Under the pieces are notes generated by a model that was not told where the DNA came from, ran no database searches, and saw only the letters and a list, made by a program, of their open reading frames with translations. DNA of 64,000 nt. Origin: Amycolatopsis sp. 195334CR. Its GTDB lineage: Bacteria > Actinomycetota > Actinomycetes > Mycobacteriales > Pseudonocardiaceae. Of the stretch, positions 48,774 to 57,921 are shown one piece after another (positions within the stretch are counted from its first letter, which is position 1; each line of letters begins with the position of its first letter). The position numbers were made by a program, and so were the translations under genes. The stretch covers positions 1 to 64,000 of the forward strand of contig NZ_JAFJMJ010000001.1 of the NCBI RefSeq assembly GCF_017309385.1, read 5' to 3'.

Positions 48774-50237
48774 GTGACAGTCACGCTCGATTCCGGCAAC
48801 ACCTCCGCGCGCCACGGCAACCGCAAGCCGCGGAATCGGAACCACGACGGTGCCCCCGCCGTCACCGCCACCCAGGCGCCCCTGAAGTCCTTCGCCGAGC
48901 TGAACCTGCCCGAGCCGCTGCAGCGCGCGCTCCGGGACGCCGGCATCAACTCCCCGTTCCCCATCCAGCAGGCCACCCTGCCCGACGCGCTCGCCGGGCG
49001 CGACGTGCTGGGCCGCGCGCAGACCGGTTCCGGCAAGACCCTGGCCTTCGGCCTGGCCCTGCTGACCCGGCTCGACGGCGGCAAGGCCCGCGCCAAGCGC
49101 CCCCGCGCGCTGGTACTGGTGCCGACCCGCGAGCTGGCCATGCAGGTGGCCGACTCGCTGACCCCGCTGGCCAAGGCGCTCGGCCTGTGGTGCCGCACCG
49201 CCGTCGGCGGCATGGCCTTCAACCGGCAGGCGGACGCGCTGCAGCGCGGCGTCGACCTGCTGATCGCCACCCCCGGCCGGCTGTCGGACCACGTCCGGCA
49301 GGGCACCTGCGTGCTCGGCGACGTGAACTTCGTCGCGCTGGACGAGGCCGACCAGATGGCCGACATGGGCTTCCTGCCGCAGGTGCGGGAGATCCTCGAC
49401 CTCACCCCGGCCCGCGGGCAGCGGCTGCTGTTCTCGGCCACCCTCGACGGTGACGTCAAGAAGCTGGTCGACCGCTACCTGACCGACCCGGTCGAGCACT
49501 CGGTCGCGCCGGTCACCGCCAGCGTCACCACCATGGACCACCACGTGCTCCAGGTGTCCTACCCGGACAAGCAGGCCATCGTCACCGAGATCGGGGCGCG
49601 GGAGGGCCGCACGATCATGTTCGTGCGGACCAAGCACCACGTGGACCGGCTGGCCGAGCGCCTGCGCGCGTCCGGGGTGCACGCCGCGGCGCTGCACGGC
49701 GGCAAGACCCAGGGGCAGCGCAACCGCGTGCTGTCCGACTTCAAGGCCGGGCACACCCCGGTGCTGGTCGCCACCGACGTGGCCGCCCGCGGCATCCACG
49801 TCGACGGCATCAGCCTGGTGCTGCACGTGGACCCGCCCGCCGACCACAAGGACTACCTGCACCGCGCCGGGCGCACCGCGCGGGCCGGGGCGTCGGGCAC
49901 CGTGGTCACGCTGATCACGCACGACCAGCGCCGCACCATGAAGCGGCTGACCGATCGCGCCGGGGTGCGCGCCGAGACCGCCAGCGTGCGGCCCGGCGAC
50001 GCCGAACTGGCCCGGATCACCGGGGCGCGCCAGCCCAGCGGTGAGCCGGTGCCCGAGCGCGAGCACCGCCGGGACACCCCGCGCCGGGGTGGCCCGCGTG
50101 CCCACGGCGAAGGCCGTGAGGGCCGCGGTGGCCGTCCGGGCTTCGGTGGCCGTGGCCGCCAGCCGCGCGGCAACGGTTCGGGTCGTCCGCAGCGCTCGGG
50201 CCGTGGCCCGTCGCGTCGCGGCTGGTCCAACGACTGA
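48774..50237 (+). CDS. DEAD-box RNA helicase
   Basis: A 487-residue ATP-dependent RNA helicase. The Q motif precedes motif I (GRAQTGSGKT), followed by PTRELA, TPGRL, DEADQMADMG, the SAT motif in LLFSATLDG, ARGIHVDGI and HRAGRTAR. Both RecA-like domains are therefore complete. The last 60 residues are Arg/Gly-rich (RGGRPGFGGRGRQPRG), an RNA-binding tail. It probably works in RNA unwinding and ribosome assembly at low temperature. The GTG at 48774 follows GAGAGG. A strong terminator closes the gene. Confidence 0.95.
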   Translation: MTVTLDSGNTSARHGNRKPRNRNHDGAPAVTATQAPLKSFAELNLPEPLQRALRDAGINSPFPIQQATLPDALAGRDVLGRAQTGSGKTLAFGLALLTRLDGGKARAKRPRALVLVPTRELAMQVADSLTPLAKALGLWCRTAVGGMAFNRQADALQRGVDLLIATPGRLSDHVRQGTCVLGDVNFVALDEADQMADMGFLPQVREILDLTPARGQRLLFSATLDGDVKKLVDRYLTDPVEHSVAPVTASVTTMDHHVLQVSYPDKQAIVTEIGAREGRTIMFVRTKHHVDRLAERLRASGVHAAALHGGKTQGQRNRVLSDFKAGHTPVLVATDVAARGIHVDGISLVLHVDPPADHKDYLHRAGRTARAGASGTVVTLITHDQRRTMKRLTDRAGVRAETASVRPGDAELARITGARQPSGEPVPEREHRRDTPRRGGPRAHGEGREGRGGRPGFGGRGRQPRGNGSGRPQRSGRGPSRRGWSND

Positions 50238-50248
50238 CGCGTTCCGGT

Positions 50249-50293
50249 AAAAGGGGCTCCATCACCGTCCGCGGTGGTGGAGCCCCTTTTTTT
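50249..50293 (+). terminator. Intrinsic terminator after the helicase gene
   Basis: GGGGCTCCATCACC pairs with GGTGGTGGAGCCCC (one U-G pair), loop GTCCGC, flanked by AAAA and a TTTTTTT run. It works for the plus strand; with the A run on the other side it may also serve the convergent PIG-L gene. Confidence 0.92.
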
Positions 50294-50297
50294 ACGG

Positions 50298-51017
50298 CTA
50301 CATCGGGAAGAGTTCGAAGTCGGTGGCCAGGCAGTCGCCGAAGCGTTTGCCGGTTTCCTCGGCGGCGGTCCGCAGGAAGGTGTCCGGTTCCCCCATCCCG
50401 CCGTCGAGCGCGGCCAGGTACGCCTTGTGCTCCTTCAGCGACGCGACCGCGCGGTCCATCGTCGCGGTGATGTCGACGGCGTGCGTCGAGCGCGGCGACG
50501 ACGCGCCCGCCACCCAGCGCACGCCCTGCCACGGTTCCAGGCCGAGATCGCGGAAGACCCAGCGGTTCGCGGCGTCGCGCACGGCGTCCAGGGTGGCCTC
50601 GCCGACCACCCGGTGGTCGGCCATGTTCAGGTACCCGCCCGGCCAGGTCTCCCGGTGGTTGCTCATGATCACCAGCTCCGGCCGGTACCGCCGGATCGCC
50701 GCCGCGATGTCCCGCCGCAGCGGCAGGCCGTACTCGATCATCCCGTCGGCGTGGTCGAGGAACTCCACGTCGTGCACACCGACCACGGCCGCACTGGCGA
50801 TCTGCTCGGCGGTCCGCAGCGGACCCGCCTCCTCCGGCGGCAGCGTGTCGATCCCCGCCTCCCCGCGGGTCACCAGCAGGTAGGCCACCGACTTCCCGGC
50901 GTCCGTCCACTTCGCCACCGCACCGCAGCCGCCGTACTCCAGGTCGTCCGGGTGCGCGACCACGGCGAGCGCGCGCTCCCAGTCCTCCGGCATCGGCTGC
51001 AACTGGTCCCCGGTCAC
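50298..51017 (-). CDS. PIG-L family deacetylase
   Basis: A 239-residue zinc-dependent deacetylase of the PIG-L/LmbE family (MshB and mycothiol S-conjugate amidase are relatives). The zinc motif AHPDDLEYG is near residue 21 and the third ligand His is in NMADHRVVGE. It removes N-acetyl groups from amino sugars or related compounds; the substrate is unclear. The GTG at 51017 has GAGGAGG upstream. It is divergent from a bioF-like gene with a 42-bp gap. Confidence 0.87.
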   Translation of the reverse strand: MTGDQLQPMPEDWERALAVVAHPDDLEYGGCGAVAKWTDAGKSVAYLLVTRGEAGIDTLPPEEAGPLRTAEQIASAAVVGVHDVEFLDHADGMIEYGLPLRRDIAAAIRRYRPELVIMSNHRETWPGGYLNMADHRVVGEATLDAVRDAANRWVFRDLGLEPWQGVRWVAGASSPRSTHAVDITATMDRAVASLKEHKAYLAALDGGMGEPDTFLRTAAEETGKRFGDCLATDFELFPM

Positions 51018-51059
51018 CGTGCGTCCTCCTCGAATCGACCGCATGCGAGACTGCCAGGC

Positions 51060-52226
51060 GTGAACGCACCCGGTCCAGTCCCCGAGCCCGACCACGTTTT
51101 CGACTGGCTCGACGCCGAAGCGGACAAGCGCGCCGCCGCCGGGCTGGTCCGCCGGTTGCGGCCACGGCCGTCGAACTCCGGCGAGGTCGACCTGGCCGGC
51201 AACGACTACCTCGGCCTGGCCCGCGACAAGCGCGTCGCCGGGGCCACCGCCGCCGCCGCGCTGCGCTGGGGGGCGGGCTCGACCGGTTCGCGGCTGGTCA
51301 CCGGGTCGACCGAACTGCACGCCGAACTGGAACACGAACTCGCCCGGTTCTGCGGCACGCAGGCGGCGCTGGTGTTCTCCTCCGGTTTCGCCGCGAACCT
51401 CGGCGCGGTCACCGCGTTGTCCGGCGCGGAATCCGCCATCGTCACCGACAAGTACATCCACGCCTCGCTGATCGAGGGCTGCCGCCTCTCGCGCGCGGAC
51501 GTGGCCGCGATCGCGCACAGCGACGTCGCCGCGATCAAGCACGCGCTGTCCACCCGCCGCAAACCACGCGCGCTGGTGGTCACCGACTCGGTGTTCTCCG
51601 TCGACGGCGACCTGGCCAAGCTCGGTGAACTCACCGAAGCCTGCCGCGCGCACGGCGCGGCCCTGCTGGTCGACGACGCGCACGGCTTCGGTGTGCTCGG
51701 CGAAGGCGGACGCGGCGCGGTGCACCAGGCGGGCCTGGCCGGCGCGCCCGACGTGGTCACCACGATCACCCTGTCGAAGTCGCTCGGCGCCCAGGGCGGC
51801 GCGGTGCTCGGCCCGCGACGCGTGATCAAGCACCTGGTCGACACCGCGCGCAGCTTCATCTTCGACACCGCGCTCGCGCCGGGCAGCGCCGCCGCCGCGT
51901 TGGCCGCGCTGAACGTGCTGCGGTCCGAACCCGAGCTGCCCGGCAAGGTGCTCGCCGTGGCGAGCCGCCTGTCCGAGCAGCTCGCCGACGCCGGGTTCAC
52001 CGTGAGCACCCCGGACGCGGCGGTGGTCTCGGTGCGGGCGCCGAGCCCGGAAAAGGCCGTCGCCTGGGCGGAAAGCTGCGCGGAACAGGGTGTTCGCGTC
52101 GGCTGCTTCCGCCCGCCGTCGGTCCCGGACGGCATCTCCCGGCTGCGGCTCACCGCCCGCGCCGACCTCACCGAGTCCGATGTGGACGCCGCGGTGAAGG
52201 TGATCGTGGACTGCGCGCCCCGTTAG
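51060..52226 (+). CDS. bioF: 8-amino-7-oxononanoate synthase-like PLP enzyme
   Basis: A 388-residue alpha-oxoamine synthase. The PLP lysine is about Lys240 in TLSKSLGAQGG, with VDDAHGFGVLGEGGRG before it and the GSTGSRLVTGS nucleotide/substrate segment near residues 72-84. In biotin synthesis it joins pimeloyl-ACP or -CoA with alanine. No bioA, bioD or bioB is beside it, so biotin synthesis is likely but another acyl-amino acid condensation is possible. GTG 51060 is the first codon before the conserved region. Confidence 0.85.
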   Translation: MNAPGPVPEPDHVFDWLDAEADKRAAAGLVRRLRPRPSNSGEVDLAGNDYLGLARDKRVAGATAAAALRWGAGSTGSRLVTGSTELHAELEHELARFCGTQAALVFSSGFAANLGAVTALSGAESAIVTDKYIHASLIEGCRLSRADVAAIAHSDVAAIKHALSTRRKPRALVVTDSVFSVDGDLAKLGELTEACRAHGAALLVDDAHGFGVLGEGGRGAVHQAGLAGAPDVVTTITLSKSLGAQGGAVLGPRRVIKHLVDTARSFIFDTALAPGSAAAALAALNVLRSEPELPGKVLAVASRLSEQLADAGFTVSTPDAAVVSVRAPSPEKAVAWAESCAEQGVRVGCFRPPSVPDGISRLRLTARADLTESDVDAAVKVIVDCAPR

Positions 52227-52660
52227 TTCCGGCGCATGGTGACGTGCGGGATGCCGTCCTCGAGGAACTCGTCACCGGTGGGCTCGAAGCCGAACTTGGC
52301 GTAGAAGCCCTTGGCGTAGGTCTGCGCGTCCAGCACCGCCGGTTCGTCCGGAATGGACTCCAGTGCGGCGGTCATCAGCTGGGCCGCCAGGCCGCGCCCG
52401 CGTGCCGAACCCGCGGTGACCACGCGCCCGATGCGGTACCCGCCACCCGGCTCCTCCAGCACGCGCAGGTACGAGTCCACGCCGGACTCGCCGGTCAGCC
52501 AGAGGTGCCTGGTGCCCGGCAGCAGGTCTCTGCCATCCAGTTCGGGGTAGGGACATTCCTGCTCGACGACAAAAACATCCACGCGCAGTTTGAGAATCGA
52601 ATAGAGATCGCCGGCGGACACCTGGTCCCCGGTCGCCGCCCGAACCATGCTTTCAACCAC
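52223..52660 (-). CDS. ElaA-like GNAT acetyltransferase
   Basis: A 145-residue GNAT protein of the ElaA type: the LYSILKLRVDVFVVEQECPYPELDGRD N-terminus is diagnostic, and IGRVVTAGSARGRGLAAQLMTAAL is the acetyl-CoA loop. The substrate is unknown. The start at GTG 52660 lies close behind a TAGGTAT sequence at possibly leaderless spacing; ATG 52648 is another option. The end overlaps the convergent bioF-like gene by 4 bp. Confidence 0.87.
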   Translation of the reverse strand: MVESMVRAATGDQVSAGDLYSILKLRVDVFVVEQECPYPELDGRDLLPGTRHLWLTGESGVDSYLRVLEEPGGGYRIGRVVTAGSARGRGLAAQLMTAALESIPDEPAVLDAQTYAKGFYAKFGFEPTGDEFLEDGIPHVTMRRN

Positions 52661-52707
52661 GGCGTATACCTAGCACACGCCGTGGTCGGGAAGCGGAGCA
52701 GAGTCGT

Positions 52708-53487
52708 TCAGGCCTGCGCGCGGACCTCCGTGGTAAACGCGGCCACGCGCGCGTACACCCCGGGCCGGTCCGGCCGGGCACAGCCCTCGCCCCAGGAGAC
52801 GATGCCGATCACCGTGTCGCCGACCAGCAGCGGGCCGCCGGAGTCGCCCTGGCAGGCGTCCACCCCGCCGTCGGGATAACCGGCGCAGAGCATGGTCGTC
52901 TTGTCGTAGCTGCTGAAGCTGGTCTTGCAGCTCTCGTCGGAAACCACCGGCACGAGCGCGCCGCGCAGGTAGTCCGAGCGCGGTCCGCCATCGGCGGTGC
53001 GGCCCCAGCCGAGCACCCTGGCCTTGGTGCCCTCGCGGTAGAGGTCGGCGTCACCGGCGCCCGGCAGCTTCGCCGCGCGGTAGGGCATCTCCTCGTCGAG
53101 GGTGAGCACGGCGACGTCGTTGCCGGTGGTCGGGTCCTTGAACTGCGGGTTGATCCAGACCTTGTCCACCTCGGTCACCACGCCCGCGCTGGTGCGCTGG
53201 TCCTGCCGCCCGGCGACCACGCGCAACTCCGTGCGCTTCATCGCCTTCGCGCAGTGCGCCGCGGTCAGCACGCTCCGGCCCGAGATCAGCACCCCGCCGC
53301 AGAACTGGTTGCCGTCGCCGTCGGTCAGGTAGACCGCGTACGGGTGGTCCGCGATGGAGGCCTCGGTCCCGCCGACGATGTACGGCTGGGTGTTGGTTGC
53401 CTCCGCGGCGGGCACCAGGGCGATGGCCCCGGCCGCGACCGCGGTGGCCGCCGTCAGCACCCCGCGGCGGCGGGACTTGTTCGGCAT
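52708..53487 (-). CDS. Secreted trypsin-like serine protease (S1 family)
   Basis: A 259-residue preproprotein. A signal peptide with an RRR start ends around residue 30 (AAEA), followed by a short propeptide and the activation site IVGG at residues 37-40. The catalytic triad is His78 (TAAHC), Asp124 (NDVAVL) and Ser216 (GDSGGP). Asp210 in DACQGDSGG corresponds to chymotrypsin Asp189 and predicts trypsin-like cleavage after Arg/Lys. Six cysteines can make disulfides. The twin-arginine-like start (RRRG) may suggest Tat export, though RR alone is weak evidence. Start ATG 53487. Confidence 0.93.
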   Translation of the reverse strand: MPNKSRRRGVLTAATAVAAGAIALVPAAEATNTQPYIVGGTEASIADHPYAVYLTDGDGNQFCGGVLISGRSVLTAAHCAKAMKRTELRVVAGRQDQRTSAGVVTEVDKVWINPQFKDPTTGNDVAVLTLDEEMPYRAAKLPGAGDADLYREGTKARVLGWGRTADGGPRSDYLRGALVPVVSDESCKTSFSSYDKTTMLCAGYPDGGVDACQGDSGGPLLVGDTVIGIVSWGEGCARPDRPGVYARVAAFTTEVRAQA

Positions 53488-53608
53488 GGGGACGTTCCTC
53501 TCGAAGGTCGGGGAGGCGGTCCGATTACCCTAAATGGCCCAGCCGCGCAGCGGTGTCCCTGAACCGGGTGGACTGCCGGTCACGCTGCGGCTCTGTCACA
53601 GTGGACTC

Positions 53609-54469
53609 GTGCGACCAACGGCCCCGGCAGCGGTTCTCCCCGTGCTGCTGCTCCTGCTCACCGCCTGCGGTGCGACGCCCCTACCTGCGCCTTCGCCCGC
53701 GACGACCGCGGCAACGGCACCCCAGGCACCGGTTACCCGATCGAGTGAGCCACCGGCGCCCCAGCCGGCAGCGCCAGTCTGGCAGGTGGGTGCCCGCCCG
53801 CTGCCCCTGCGCGCCGACGGCTTCGGCGAGGTCCTCCCGACCCCGCCCGAACTGGCCGACCGCCACCTCCCGACCGCGGACCTCCTGCCCCCGCCCGCCA
53901 CCGGCGACTACGCCTCGACGATCGAGGCGGTCCCCGGCGAGGTGCTGGCGCGGAGCACCTGGCAGCCCGGCTGCCCGGTCGGCGCCGCGCAGCTGCGGTA
54001 CCTGACCATGTCCTTCTGGGGCTTCGACGGCCGGGTGCACACCGGCGAGATGCTGGTGAACGCCTCCGCCGCGCAACCGGTCACCGAGGCGTTCGGCGCG
54101 TTGTTCACGGCGAAGTTCCCGATCGAGGAGATGCGGGTGACCAGGGCCGACGAACTGGACGCACCGCCGACCGGCGACGGCAACAACACCACCGCCTTCG
54201 TCTGCCGCCCGGTGCGGGGGCAGAGCAGCTGGTCCGCGCACGCGTCGGGGCTGGCGGTGGACGTGAACCCGTTCTGCAACCCCTACCTCAAGGGCGATCT
54301 GGTGCTGCCCGAACTGGCTTCGGCCTACACCGACCGCGGCCGCGAACGACCGGGCATGATCGTGCCCGGCGGGGTGGCCGAGCGTGCCTTCCGGGCCGTC
54401 GGCTGGACCTGGGGCGGCACCTGGACCTCGCCGAAGGACCTGATGCACTTCTCCGCCACCGGCGGCTGA
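53609..54469 (+). CDS. M15-type peptidase-like lipoprotein
   Basis: A 286-residue lipoprotein. The signal peptide ends with lipobox LTAC-G around residue 20, followed by a Pro/Ala/Thr linker. The C-terminal domain has the M15 (D-Ala-D-Ala carboxypeptidase/endolysin-like) motifs: SAHASGLAVDVNP with zinc His and Asp, and DLMHFS with the last His. It probably cuts peptidoglycan peptides outside the cell. The GTG at 53609 is chosen because it places the signal sequence at the N-terminus; an upstream start at 53534 does not. Confidence 0.85.
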   Translation: MRPTAPAAVLPVLLLLLTACGATPLPAPSPATTAATAPQAPVTRSSEPPAPQPAAPVWQVGARPLPLRADGFGEVLPTPPELADRHLPTADLLPPPATGDYASTIEAVPGEVLARSTWQPGCPVGAAQLRYLTMSFWGFDGRVHTGEMLVNASAAQPVTEAFGALFTAKFPIEEMRVTRADELDAPPTGDGNNTTAFVCRPVRGQSSWSAHASGLAVDVNPFCNPYLKGDLVLPELASAYTDRGRERPGMIVPGGVAERAFRAVGWTWGGTWTSPKDLMHFSATGG

Positions 54470-54540
54470 CGGGAACAAACCAGCCCCTCGCCGGGGTTTG
54501 ACCGACCGGAAGACGACCCTTCGACCGACAGGATGGCAGC

Positions 54541-55935
54541 GTGCCCCACTACGACCTGGTGATCATCGGCACCGGTTCCGGCAACTCCGTGCTCGACCCG
54601 CGGTTCGCCGGCTGGAAGACCGCGATCGTGGAGAAGGGCACCTTCGGCGGCACCTGCCTGAACGTGGGTTGCATCCCGACCAAGATGTTCGTCTACCCGG
54701 CCGATCTGGCCGCGGCGGTGCCCGCCGGCGCGAAGCTGGGCGTGGACCTGGAGCTGGCCGGGGTGCGCTGGCGGGAGATCCGCGACCGGATCTTCGGCCG
54801 GATCGACCCGATCGCCGAGGGCGGCAAGCAGTACCGCGTGGAGCACGAGGACAACGCCAACGTCGACGTCTACCTCGGCGAGGGCCGGTTCACCGGGATG
54901 AAGCAGCTCCAGGTGAGCCTGCCCGACGGCGGCACGGAGACGCTGACCGCGGACCGGTTCGTGCTGGCCGCCGGTGGCCGCCCCGTCATCCCGGACATCC
55001 CCGGCCTGGCCGACAGCGGCTACTACACCTCCGACACGGTGATGCGGATCGACGAGCTACCCGAGCGGCTGGTCATCCTCGGCAGCGGGTTCATCGCCGC
55101 CGAGTTCGCGCACGTCTTCTCCTCCTTCGGCGTCGACGTGACGGTGATCGCCCGCTCCGGTGCGCTGCTGCGCGCGGAGGACGAGGCGGTCAGCGAGCGG
55201 TTCACCGAACTGGCGGCGGAGAAGTACGACGTCCGGCTGAACCGGCGGACCACCAAGGTGCGCCGCACCGACACCGGCGTTTCGCTGGACCTCGAAGGCC
55301 CCGACGGCACCGAGACGGTCGACGCCGGCCTGCTGCTGGTGGCCACCGGGCGCAGGCCGAACTCGGACCTGCTCGACGTGGCCGCCACCGGGGTGTCCAC
55401 AATGGACAGCGGGCACGTGGTGGTGGACGAGTACCAGCGCACCGGGGTCGACGGCATCTACGCGCTCGGGGACATTTCGTCGCCCTACGAGCTGAAGCAC
55501 GTGGCGAACCACGAACAGCGCGTGGTGCAGCACAACCTGCTCAACCCCGACTCCCCGGTCGCGGCGGACCACCGGTTCGTGCCGCACGCGGTGTTCAGTG
55601 CCCCGCAGATCGCCGGGGTCGGGCTGACCGAGGCGCAGGCCAAGGCGCGGGGCGTGAACTACGTGACCTACACCCAGGACTACGCCGGGATCGCCTACGG
55701 CTGGGCGATGGAGGACACCACCGGCTTCGCGAAGCTGCTCGCCGACCCGGCCACCGGGCAGTTGCTCGGCGCGCACATCATCGGCCCGCAGGCGGGCAGC
55801 CTGATCCAGCCGGTGATCCAGGCGATGAGCTTCGGGCTGGACGCGCGGCAGATGGCGCGCGGGCAGTACTGGATCCACCCGGCGATGCCGGAGCTGATCG
55901 AGAACGCGCTGCTGAACCTGCCGCTGGACGACTGA
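54541..55935 (+). CDS. mtr: Mycothione reductase
   Basis: A 464-residue FAD/NADPH enzyme that reduces mycothiol disulfide, matching the length and sequence of the mycobacterial Mtr family. FAD motif [13 protein letters not shown] at residues 5-17; redox pair Cys39 and Cys44 in [13 protein letters not shown]; catalytic His in the C-terminal [12 protein letters not shown]. The atypical TGSGNS motif and the HPAMPEL ending separate it from lipoamide dehydrogenase. It shows that the organism uses mycothiol. The start is GTG at 54541. Its stop is 10 bp from the convergent MFS gene. Confidence 0.95.
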   Translation: MPHYDLVIIGTGSGNSVLDPRFAGWKTAIVEKGTFGGTCLNVGCIPTKMFVYPADLAAAVPAGAKLGVDLELAGVRWREIRDRIFGRIDPIAEGGKQYRVEHEDNANVDVYLGEGRFTGMKQLQVSLPDGGTETLTADRFVLAAGGRPVIPDIPGLADSGYYTSDTVMRIDELPERLVILGSGFIAAEFAHVFSSFGVDVTVIARSGALLRAEDEAVSERFTELAAEKYDVRLNRRTTKVRRTDTGVSLDLEGPDGTETVDAGLLLVATGRRPNSDLLDVAATGVSTMDSGHVVVDEYQRTGVDGIYALGDISSPYELKHVANHEQRVVQHNLLNPDSPVAADHRFVPHAVFSAPQIAGVGLTEAQAKARGVNYVTYTQDYAGIAYGWAMEDTTGFAKLLADPATGQLLGAHIIGPQAGSLIQPVIQAMSFGLDARQMARGQYWIHPAMPELIENALLNLPLDD

Positions 55936-55945
55936 GGAAGGTGGC

Positions 55946-57190
55946 TCAGACGAGCTTGTCGCGGCCGGCCAGGCCGCCGAAGATCGTCTGGGCCACCACC
56001 ACGCCGAACACCATGGCCAGCGGGACCGTCCAGCCCGCGGTGGCGTCGTGCAGGAAGCCGAAGAGGAACGGGCCGACCGCGGCGAGCAGGTAACCGAGGC
56101 CCTGCACCATGCCGGACAGCCGCGCGGTCTCGTCCCCGGCCCGCGCCCGCAGCGCGATCACCATCACCGCCATGGAGAACACGCTCATGCCGATGCCGGT
56201 GAGGATGGCCCACAGCAGCGGTGCCGCGGTGGGCGCGAGGATCAGCCCGCCGAGACCGGCCATGGAGAACACGCCGAGCCCGACGATCCACCAGGTCTGG
56301 TTGCGCTGCCGCGCGGCGAGCGCGGGCACGGTCAGGCTGATCGGCACCGCCAGCAGCGACATCAGCCCGACCACCAGTCCGGCGTCGCCGCGGGTCAGCC
56401 CGGCGTCCATCAGCACCTGCGGGAACCAGCCCATCACCACGTAGGCCAGGAACGACTGCAGGCCGAAGAACAGCGTCACGATCCAGGCGAGCGGGCTGCG
56501 CAGCAGCGACCGCCGCGGTTCACCGCAGGTTTCCGACTGCTCACCGGAGGCGCGGGCACCGCCGCGGATGGCGATCCGCCACACCACGAGCGCCAGGAAG
56601 GCCAGCAGCGCCCAGGCGGCCAGCGCCGGGCGCCAGCCGTTGAGCAACTCGTCGAGCTTCGGCGAAAGCGCGGATCCCGAGGCCCCGCCCAGGTTCAGCG
56701 CGGCGGTGTAGATCCCGGTCATCAGGCCGACCCTGGCCGGGAACGAATCCTTGACCACCACCGGCACGAGCACGTTGGCCAGCGCGATCCCGGCGCTGGA
56801 GACGAGCGTGCCGCCGAGCACCACCAGCGGGCCGTCGAGCACGCGCACGATCAGCCCGACGCCGAGAATGCCCAGTGCCAGTGCCACCGCGCTGCCCATG
56901 CCGACCTTGCGCGCCAGGCGCGGTGCGGCGAGTCCGGCGACAGCGAAGCACAAGCCTGGCAAAGTGGTGAGCAATCCGGCCCAGGTGCCGGAGGCGCCGA
57001 GGGAAGTCCTCGCCTCGTCGAGCAGGGGACCCACGCTGGTGATGGCGGGTCGCAGGTTCAGCGCGGCGAGCACCACGGCCAGTGCGATCAGCGTGCCACC
57101 GGCGACGGCGAGATTCCGTGACCGGCGGACGGGTTCGATCGCGCCGGCCAGGGCACGTTGCTTGATCGAGACCTCGGATTCGACGGACAC
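55946..57190 (-). CDS. CynX/NimT-type MFS transporter
   Basis: A 414-residue, 12-transmembrane MFS protein. The N-terminal LAALNLRPAITSVGPLLDE motif and the FVGLQSFLAYVVMGWFPQVL-type seventh helix are typical of the CynX/NimT (cyanate or nitroimidazole transport) group. The GTG at 57190 is 6 nt after a CATACT hexamer, so the mRNA is probably leaderless; TTCAAC 18 bp further up may be the -35. It is divergent from a GntR regulator, its probable repressor. Substrate unknown. Confidence 0.88.
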   Translation of the reverse strand: MSVESEVSIKQRALAGAIEPVRRSRNLAVAGGTLIALAVVLAALNLRPAITSVGPLLDEARTSLGASGTWAGLLTTLPGLCFAVAGLAAPRLARKVGMGSAVALALGILGVGLIVRVLDGPLVVLGGTLVSSAGIALANVLVPVVVKDSFPARVGLMTGIYTAALNLGGASGSALSPKLDELLNGWRPALAAWALLAFLALVVWRIAIRGGARASGEQSETCGEPRRSLLRSPLAWIVTLFFGLQSFLAYVVMGWFPQVLMDAGLTRGDAGLVVGLMSLLAVPISLTVPALAARQRNQTWWIVGLGVFSMAGLGGLILAPTAAPLLWAILTGIGMSVFSMAVMVIALRARAGDETARLSGMVQGLGYLLAAVGPFLFGFLHDATAGWTVPLAMVFGVVVAQTIFGGLAGRDKLV

Positions 57191-57219
57191 GGGGCTAGTA
57201 TGACAGACGTAGGATGATT

Positions 57220-57228
57220 GGTTGAACC
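57220..57228. promoter_or_regulatory. Candidate GntR/FadR operator
   Basis: GGTT-G-AACC is a short perfect inverted repeat, and it overlaps the likely -35 of the MFS gene in the 74-bp divergent gap. FadR-type GntR proteins often bind short repeats of this kind; the evidence is positional. Confidence 0.4.
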
Positions 57229-57264
57229 CCGAAACTGGCCCGAACACGCGAAAGGAATGTCACA

Positions 57265-57921
57265 GTGCCGTTGGCCACCACCCGCCGGACCGGGCTAGTC
57301 GACCAGGTGATCGGGCAGTTGCGCGAGGCCGTGACCGCGGGCGAATGGCCGGTCGGCGAACGGATTCCGCCGGAGAGCGAACTGGTGACCGCACTGGGTG
57401 TCGGTCGGAACACGGTGCGTGAGGCCGTGCGGGCGTTGTCCCACAGCGGTTTGCTCGAAGTGCGCCAGGGTGACGGCACCTACGTCCGCGCCACCAGCGA
57501 GGTTTCCGGCGCGGTGCGCCGCCTGTGCGGTTCCGAACTCCGCGAAGTGCTGCAGGTGCGGCGAACGCTCGAAGTCGAGGGCGCGCGGATGGCCGCCACC
57601 GAACGCAGCGAGGCCGAACTGGCCAACCTCACCGAACTGCTCCGCATCCGCGACGCGGCACTGGCGGAGAAGCACTTCGACGAGTTCGTCCAGGCGGACG
57701 CCAGCTTCCACCTCGCCGTTGTCCAATGTGGACACAACAACCTGCTGACCGAGCTGTACCGGGGGCTGAGCGAGGTGGTCACCGCGTCGGTCGAGGCGAC
57801 CAAGCACGCGGACAACGTCTCGCACACCGGGCTGCTCGAAGCGATCGCCGCCGGTGACCCGGACCGCGCGGTCGCCGAAGCGAGCGGGTTCCTCGACGAA
57901 CTGCTCAAGGGGATCGAGTAA
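57265..57921 (+). CDS. GntR family regulator, FadR subfamily
   Basis: A 218-residue regulator. The winged helix is at residues 8-72 (IGQLREAVTAGEWPVGERIPPESELVTALGVGRNTVREAVRALSHSGLLE in parts), and the C-terminal FCD domain has the His/Asp metal ligands (for example DASFHLAVVQ and NVSHTGLLEAI). The GTG at 57265 follows GAAAGGAA. It is divergent from the CynX-type transporter, its likely target. The 3' end overlaps the convergent PucR-type gene by 17 bp. The ligand, probably a small organic acid, is unknown. Confidence 0.9.
   Translation: MPLATTRRTGLVDQVIGQLREAVTAGEWPVGERIPPESELVTALGVGRNTVREAVRALSHSGLLEVRQGDGTYVRATSEVSGAVRRLCGSELREVLQVRRTLEVEGARMAATERSEAELANLTELLRIRDAALAEKHFDEFVQADASFHLAVVQCGHNNLLTELYRGLSEVVTASVEATKHADNVSHTGLLEAIAAGDPDRAVAEASGFLDELLKGIE

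Noticed and set aside
50298..51017. PIG-L protein considered as MshB or Mca of mycothiol metabolism
   Set aside because: The family motif alone does not separate the members, and the neighbour genes do not support the specific assignment.
51440..51455. A CACCGACAA sequence (reverse of a RecA-NDp -35) inside the bioF-like gene
   Set aside because: It is in coding sequence and lacks a matching TAN3T at the right spacing.
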